Source of the DNA: Pseudomonas maumuensis
GTDB taxonomy: Bacteria > Pseudomonadota > Gammaproteobacteria > Pseudomonadales > Pseudomonadaceae
Assembly (NCBI RefSeq): GCF_019139675.1
Contig: NZ_CP077077.1
Location: forward strand, 434,001 to 498,000
Length of the DNA: 64,000 nt
Reading direction: 5' to 3'
Shown: one piece after another, positions 60,456 through 64,000 of the stretch
How positions within the stretch are numbered: the stretch's first letter is position 1
Layout of the letters: the number at the start of each line of letters is the position of its first letter
Made by a program: the position numbers and the translations under genes
The notes under the pieces: model-generated
Told to the model about the DNA's origin: nothing
What the model saw: only the letters and a program-made list of their open reading frames with translations
Database searches by the model: none

Positions 60456-61238
60456 CTATTCCATGCCGACCGGGCAGTAGCGCCGGTGGATAACGCCGGC
60501 CAGCTTGCGCGCCAGCCAGCGCGGTAGCAAGCGTGGGGCGAAGGCCAGCCAGCGGTTGCGCCTGCCGGGCAGGATCAGGGCGCGGTTCTTGTCCAGGGCG
60601 CGCACCGCATACAGGGCGATTTCCTCGGGGCTCAGGCAGCGGGTGTTGCCTTCCAGCCGGGGAATGCGACGTCTGGCTGAGCGCACCGGTCCGGGGCACA
60701 GCACCGACACCTTGATCCCGGTGCGCTTCAGTTCTTCGCGCAATGCCTCGGAAAAACTCAGCACATAGGCCTTGCTGGCCGCGTAGGCGGCCATCCACGG
60801 CCCGGGGGCGACGCCGGCAAGTCCCGCGACATTAAGGATCTGCCCGCCACCCTGGATCGCCATCAGGTTGCCGATGGCATGGCACAGGCGACTGAGCGCG
60901 AGGATGTTGACCTCGAGCAGGTCCTGCTCATCTGCCCATTCATGCGCCAGGAATGGCCCGTAGGTGCGCTGCCCCGCGCAGTTGACCAGAAGATCGATAC
61001 GCCGCTCGCCTTCCTCCAGCTCGAGCACGAAGCCCGACAGGCGCAAGGGTTGGCTGAGGTCGCAGGCACGGAACAGCACTTCCACGCCAAAGCGTTGAGT
61101 GAGTTCGATGGCCACCGGCTCCAGCGTTTCGCGCTGGCGCGCCACCAGGATCAGGTTGCGCCCGCGCCGCGCCAGAGCCTCCGCCAGGGCCAGGCCCAGG
61201 CCGCTGGAAGCACCAGTGATCATGGCGTAACGGGTCAT
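60456..61238 (-). CDS. Short-chain dehydrogenase with a substituted catalytic Ser
   Basis: 260 residues. Cofactor motif TGASSGLG at 8-15 and NCAG at 86-89; N111, Y152 and K156 (YAASK) are present. The catalytic Ser, expected 13 residues before Tyr, is Gly139 (motif NVAGLAG instead of NVxS). The C-terminus PGRRNRWLAFAPRLLPRW is basic and hydrophobic and may bind the membrane. The substrate is unknown; activity without the Ser is doubtful. Confidence 0.85.
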   Translation of the reverse strand: MTRYAMITGASSGLGLALAEALARRGRNLILVARQRETLEPVAIELTQRFGVEVLFRACDLSQPLRLSGFVLELEEGERRIDLLVNCAGQRTYGPFLAHEWADEQDLLEVNILALSRLCHAIGNLMAIQGGGQILNVAGLAGVAPGPWMAAYAASKAYVLSFSEALREELKRTGIKVSVLCPGPVRSARRRIPRLEGNTRCLSPEEIALYAVRALDKNRALILPGRRNRWLAFAPRLLPRWLARKLAGVIHRRYCPVGME

Positions 61239-61289
61239 GCAAGGCTCCTGGGGCGAAAGGGGCGCCTAGTGTACAGCGTGGCCATTTTG

Positions 61290-62246
61290 CTACAAGGCGT
61301 TGCTGCGCAGCTGCTGGCTGCGTTCGAGGGCCGCTCGGTATTCGTCCTGCAAGCGCCCGATCAGGTCACCGGCAGTGGGCAGGTCATGGATCTCGCCGAC
61401 ACCCTGGCCGGCCGACCATACGGTCTTCCAGGCCTTGGCTTCCTCGTCCAGCGGCTTGAGCTTGCCGGCCTCGTGGCTGCTCTTGAGCGCGGCCAGGTCG
61501 TACCCGGCCTGCTCGAGGCTCTGGCGCAGGAAGCTGGCGGGGATGCCGGACACCGCCGGGGTATGCACGATATCGGCCGCACCTGCGCCCAGGATCATCT
61601 GTTTGTAGGCGTCCTGGGCCTGGCTCTCGCGGGTGGCGATGAAGCGTGTGCCCATGTAGCCCAGGTCCGCCCCCAGCAACTGTGCGGCCAGCAGTTCGTG
61701 ACCATGGTTGAGGCAGCCCGCCAACAGTAGGGTCTTGTCGAAGAACTGGCGGATCTCCGCAACCAGGGCGAACGGGCTCCAGGTGCCGGCATGGCCCCCG
61801 GCGCCGGCCGCCACGGCGATCAGACCGTCGACACCTGCCTCTGCGGCCTTTTCGGCGTGGCGGCGGGTGGTCACGTCATGGAACACCAGGCCGCCATAGC
61901 CGTGCACCGCGTCGACCACCTCCTTCACTGCGCCAAGGCTGGTGATGACGATGGGCACCCGATGCTCGACGCACAGTGCGAGGTCGGCCTGCAGGCGCGG
62001 GTTGCTCGGATGCACGATGAGGTTGACCGCATAAGGAGCGGGTGCCTGCAGTTCGGCCAGCCCTGCTTCGATCTCCTCCAGCCAGGCCTTGAACCCTGCA
62101 CTGTCACGCTGGTTCAGGGCCGGGAAGCTGCCCACCACGCCATTGGCGCAACAGGCCAGCACAAGCCGGGGGTTGGAGATCAGGAACATCGGCGCCGCGA
62201 CCAAAGGCAGACGCAGGTGTTTTGCGAGCGAGGCGGGCAGGGACAT
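61290..62246 (-). CDS. Nitronate monooxygenase family protein
   Basis: 318 residues, FMN-dependent TIM barrel. LPLVAAPMFLISNP at the N-terminus, AAGAGGHAGTWSPF for phosphate binding, and DLGYMGTRFIATRES are typical of class I nitronate monooxygenases/2-nitropropane dioxygenases. It detoxifies nitronates such as propionate-3-nitronate. It lies 30 bases after hemJ on the same strand. Confidence 0.92.
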   Translation of the reverse strand: MSLPASLAKHLRLPLVAAPMFLISNPRLVLACCANGVVGSFPALNQRDSAGFKAWLEEIEAGLAELQAPAPYAVNLIVHPSNPRLQADLALCVEHRVPIVITSLGAVKEVVDAVHGYGGLVFHDVTTRRHAEKAAEAGVDGLIAVAAGAGGHAGTWSPFALVAEIRQFFDKTLLLAGCLNHGHELLAAQLLGADLGYMGTRFIATRESQAQDAYKQMILGAGAADIVHTPAVSGIPASFLRQSLEQAGYDLAALKSSHEAGKLKPLDEEAKAWKTVWSAGQGVGEIHDLPTAGDLIGRLQDEYRAALERSQQLRSNAL

Positions 62247-62276
62247 GGCGAAACTCCTGTAGGCGGGTGGATATCG

Positions 62277-62702
62277 TCAGAACGGTTTGACCACCACGAG
62301 AATTACGACGCCCAGCAGCATCAGCACCGGTGCTTCGTTGAACCAGCGGTAGTACACGTGGCTGCGGGTATTGGTGCCAGCAGCGAAGCGTTTGCGCTGG
62401 GCGCCGCACATGTGATGGTAGACGGTGAGCAGTGCGACCAGGGTGAGCTTGGCGTGCAGCCAGCCCTGGCTCAGCCAGCCGGGGTTCAGGTATAGCATCC
62501 AGCCGCCGAACACATAGGTGGCGATCATCGCCGGGTTCATGATGCCCCGGTACAGCTTGCGCTCCATGGTGACGAAGCGCTCGAGGCTGATGCTGTCCTG
62601 GCTCTGGGCGTGATAGACGAACAGCCGTGGCAGGTAGAACAGGCCGGCGAACCAGCAGACCACGCTGACGATATGCAGCGCCTTGATCCATAGATAGAGC
62701 AT
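62277..62702 (-). CDS. hemJ: HemJ, protoporphyrinogen IX oxidase
   Basis: 141 residues from ATG 62702 (MLYLWIKALHIVSVVCWFAG). Four membrane segments; H10 in the first is the conserved His of the family. Oxidises protoporphyrinogen IX in the membrane for heme synthesis. The longer frame up to 62837 would overlap the argC upstream region and is not used. Confidence 0.93.
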   Translation of the reverse strand: MLYLWIKALHIVSVVCWFAGLFYLPRLFVYHAQSQDSISLERFVTMERKLYRGIMNPAMIATYVFGGWMLYLNPGWLSQGWLHAKLTLVALLTVYHHMCGAQRKRFAAGTNTRSHVYYRWFNEAPVLMLLGVVILVVVKPF

Positions 62703-62842
62703 GGGGAGTTCCTTCAGGTTTTCACGGTCGTCAGATAGTAGAGGCCAAGGGGCCGAAGGGTCATCCCAAGAGTTGTTACAGGCGCCTTGGCCCCCTATTA
62801 TCGTGCGCTTTCCAGTGGTCTCGTTGATAAGGGGCAAGCGTC

Positions 62843-63877
62843 ATGATCAAGGTCGGTATCGTCGGCGGCACGGGTTACACCGGTGTCGAACTGCTGCGTC
62901 TGCTGGCGCAGCATCCACAGGCCGAAGTGGCGGTCATCACTTCGCGCTCCGAGGCGGGCGTGGCGGTTGCCGACATGTATCCGAACCTGCGCGGCCACTA
63001 CGACGGCCTGGCGTTCAGCGTTCCGGACAGCAAGACCCTGGCGGCCTGCGATGTGGTGTTCTTCGCCACGCCCCACGGTGTCGCCCACGCCTTGGCCGGC
63101 GAGCTGCTGGCCGCCGGGACCAAGGTCATCGACCTGTCCGCCGATTTCCGCCTGCAGGACGCTGTCGAGTGGGGCAAGTGGTACGGCCAGCCTCACGGCG
63201 CGCCAGAGCTGCTCAAGGACGCGGTCTACGGTTTGCCTGAGGTGAACCGCGAGAAGATCCGCCAGGCACGGCTGATCGCGGTGCCGGGTTGCTATCCGAC
63301 CGCCACCCAACTCGGCTTCCTGCCATTGCTGGAAGCCGGCCTGGCCGATCCATCGCGCCTGATCGCCGACTGCAAGTCGGGCGTCAGCGGCGCCGGGCGT
63401 GGTGCCGCTGTGGGCTCGCTGTTCTGCGAGGCTGGGGAGAGCATGAAGGCCTACGCGGTCAAGGGCCACCGTCACCTGCCGGAGATCAGCCAGGGCCTGC
63501 GCCAGGCAGCCGGCAAGGATATCGGCCTGACCTTCGTGCCGCACCTGACGCCGATGATCCGCGGCATCCATGCCACCTTGTACGCAACGGTCGCCGACAC
63601 GTCCGTCGACCTGCAGGCGCTGTTCGAGAAGCGTTATGCCAATGAACCGTTCGTCGACGTGATGCCCGCCGGCAGCCACCCGGAAACTCGCAGCGTGCGC
63701 GGTGCCAACGTTTGCCGTATTGCCGTGCATCGGCCGCAGGGCGGTGACCTGGTGGTGGTGCTGTCGGTGATCGACAACCTGGTCAAGGGCGCGTCGGGCC
63801 AAGCGGTGCAGAACCTCAACATCCTGTTCGGCCTGGATGAACGCATGGGCCTGTCCCACGCGGGCCTGCTGCCGTAA
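62843..63877 (+). CDS. argC: ArgC, N-acetyl-gamma-glutamyl-phosphate reductase
   Basis: 344 residues. NADP-binding [18 protein letters not shown] at the N-terminus; the catalytic Cys is C150 ([11 protein letters not shown]). Arginine biosynthesis. AAGGGGC precedes the ATG. Divergent from hemJ, 140 bases between start codons. A terminator follows. Confidence 0.97.
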   Translation: MIKVGIVGGTGYTGVELLRLLAQHPQAEVAVITSRSEAGVAVADMYPNLRGHYDGLAFSVPDSKTLAACDVVFFATPHGVAHALAGELLAAGTKVIDLSADFRLQDAVEWGKWYGQPHGAPELLKDAVYGLPEVNREKIRQARLIAVPGCYPTATQLGFLPLLEAGLADPSRLIADCKSGVSGAGRGAAVGSLFCEAGESMKAYAVKGHRHLPEISQGLRQAAGKDIGLTFVPHLTPMIRGIHATLYATVADTSVDLQALFEKRYANEPFVDVMPAGSHPETRSVRGANVCRIAVHRPQGGDLVVVLSVIDNLVKGASGQAVQNLNILFGLDERMGLSHAGLLP

Positions 63878-63891
63878 GCCAGCGTACGTCG

Positions 63892-63920
63892 CCAAGGCCC
63901 GCCGCGTGCGGGCCTTTTTC
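63892..63920 (+). terminator. Terminator of argC
   Basis: AAGGCCCGC-CGCGT-GCGGGCCTTTTTC: a 9-bp stem with T run, 15 bases after the argC stop. Confidence 0.93.
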
Positions 63921-63947
63921 GTGGGGCCGACTAAAGCCGCACAATTG

Positions 63948-63977
63948 TTGACCGATTTTCTCGGACAAGCGGATAAT
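63948..63977 (+). promoter_or_regulatory. Sigma-70 promoter for a gene beyond the window
   Basis: TTGACC (63948-63953) and GATAAT (63972-63977), 18-base spacer, each a 5/6 match. It points right, to a gene starting after 64000. Confidence 0.7.
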
Positions 63978-64000
63978 ACGCCCCATCGAGTTTTATGGCG

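Overview
The window is chromosomal DNA from a Pseudomonas of the P. putida group. The evidence is the gene order (pqq cluster, davBA, rpsU-dnaG-rpoD, tsaD, lptD-surA-pdxA-ksgA-apaGH, amgK-murU, agtSR-agtABCD, trpE, estP, trpGDC, vfr, coq7, argC), the high G+C, the GDSL autotransporter between trpE and trpGDC, and REP-type palindromes with a GCCGGC-TT-GCCGGC core. Both strands are densely coded. I see no prophage, insertion sequence or CRISPR array.

Layout. 1-5828 (minus): PQQ biosynthesis, pqqF-A-B-C-D-E, followed by the first 49 codons of an S9 peptidase; a terminator-like hairpin separates the 23-residue pqqA from pqqB. 5881-8362 (minus): davB-davA, lysine to 5-aminovalerate. 8523-9177: a HigBA/RelE-like toxin-antitoxin pair. 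9454-9923: a small DUF3077-like gene behind a long structured leader. 9929-11332: an Lrp/AsnC regulator, a small lipoprotein and tRNA-Ile2(CAT). 11350-15093: a large receptor-PAS-GGDEF-EAL protein. 15214-19614: the macromolecular synthesis operon. 19820-23513: tsaD, plsY, folB-folK and cca. 23574-28458: the spoVR-yeaH-prkA stress cluster. 28741-36343: glpE, apaH, apaG, ksgA, pdxA, surA and lptD. 36476-38929: amgK-murU-djlA, with peptidoglycan sugar recycling next to the outer-membrane assembly genes.

40081-47724 holds the agtSR two-component system and the agtABCD transporter for 4-aminobutyrate/5-aminovalerate. The product of davBA at the other end of the window is thus a likely substrate of this transporter. 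47873-55778 holds rpe, gph, trpE, estP and trpGDC. Both trp units have a Trp-rich leader peptide ending ARWRWRA; the trpE leader is nested in frame inside the 3' end of gph. 55883-63877 holds a lipoate-ligase-like protein, vfr, an OsmC protein, two uncharacterised membrane proteins, coq7, a HIT protein, an SDR whose catalytic Ser is replaced by Gly, a nitronate monooxygenase, hemJ and argC.

Most of the window is conserved core genome. The least explained items are the leader at 9454-9555, the toxin-antitoxin pair, the dual trp leader peptides, the perfect inverted repeat upstream of agtA, and the REP doublet between agtB and agtC. All functional calls come from reading motifs and gene order; no database search was run.
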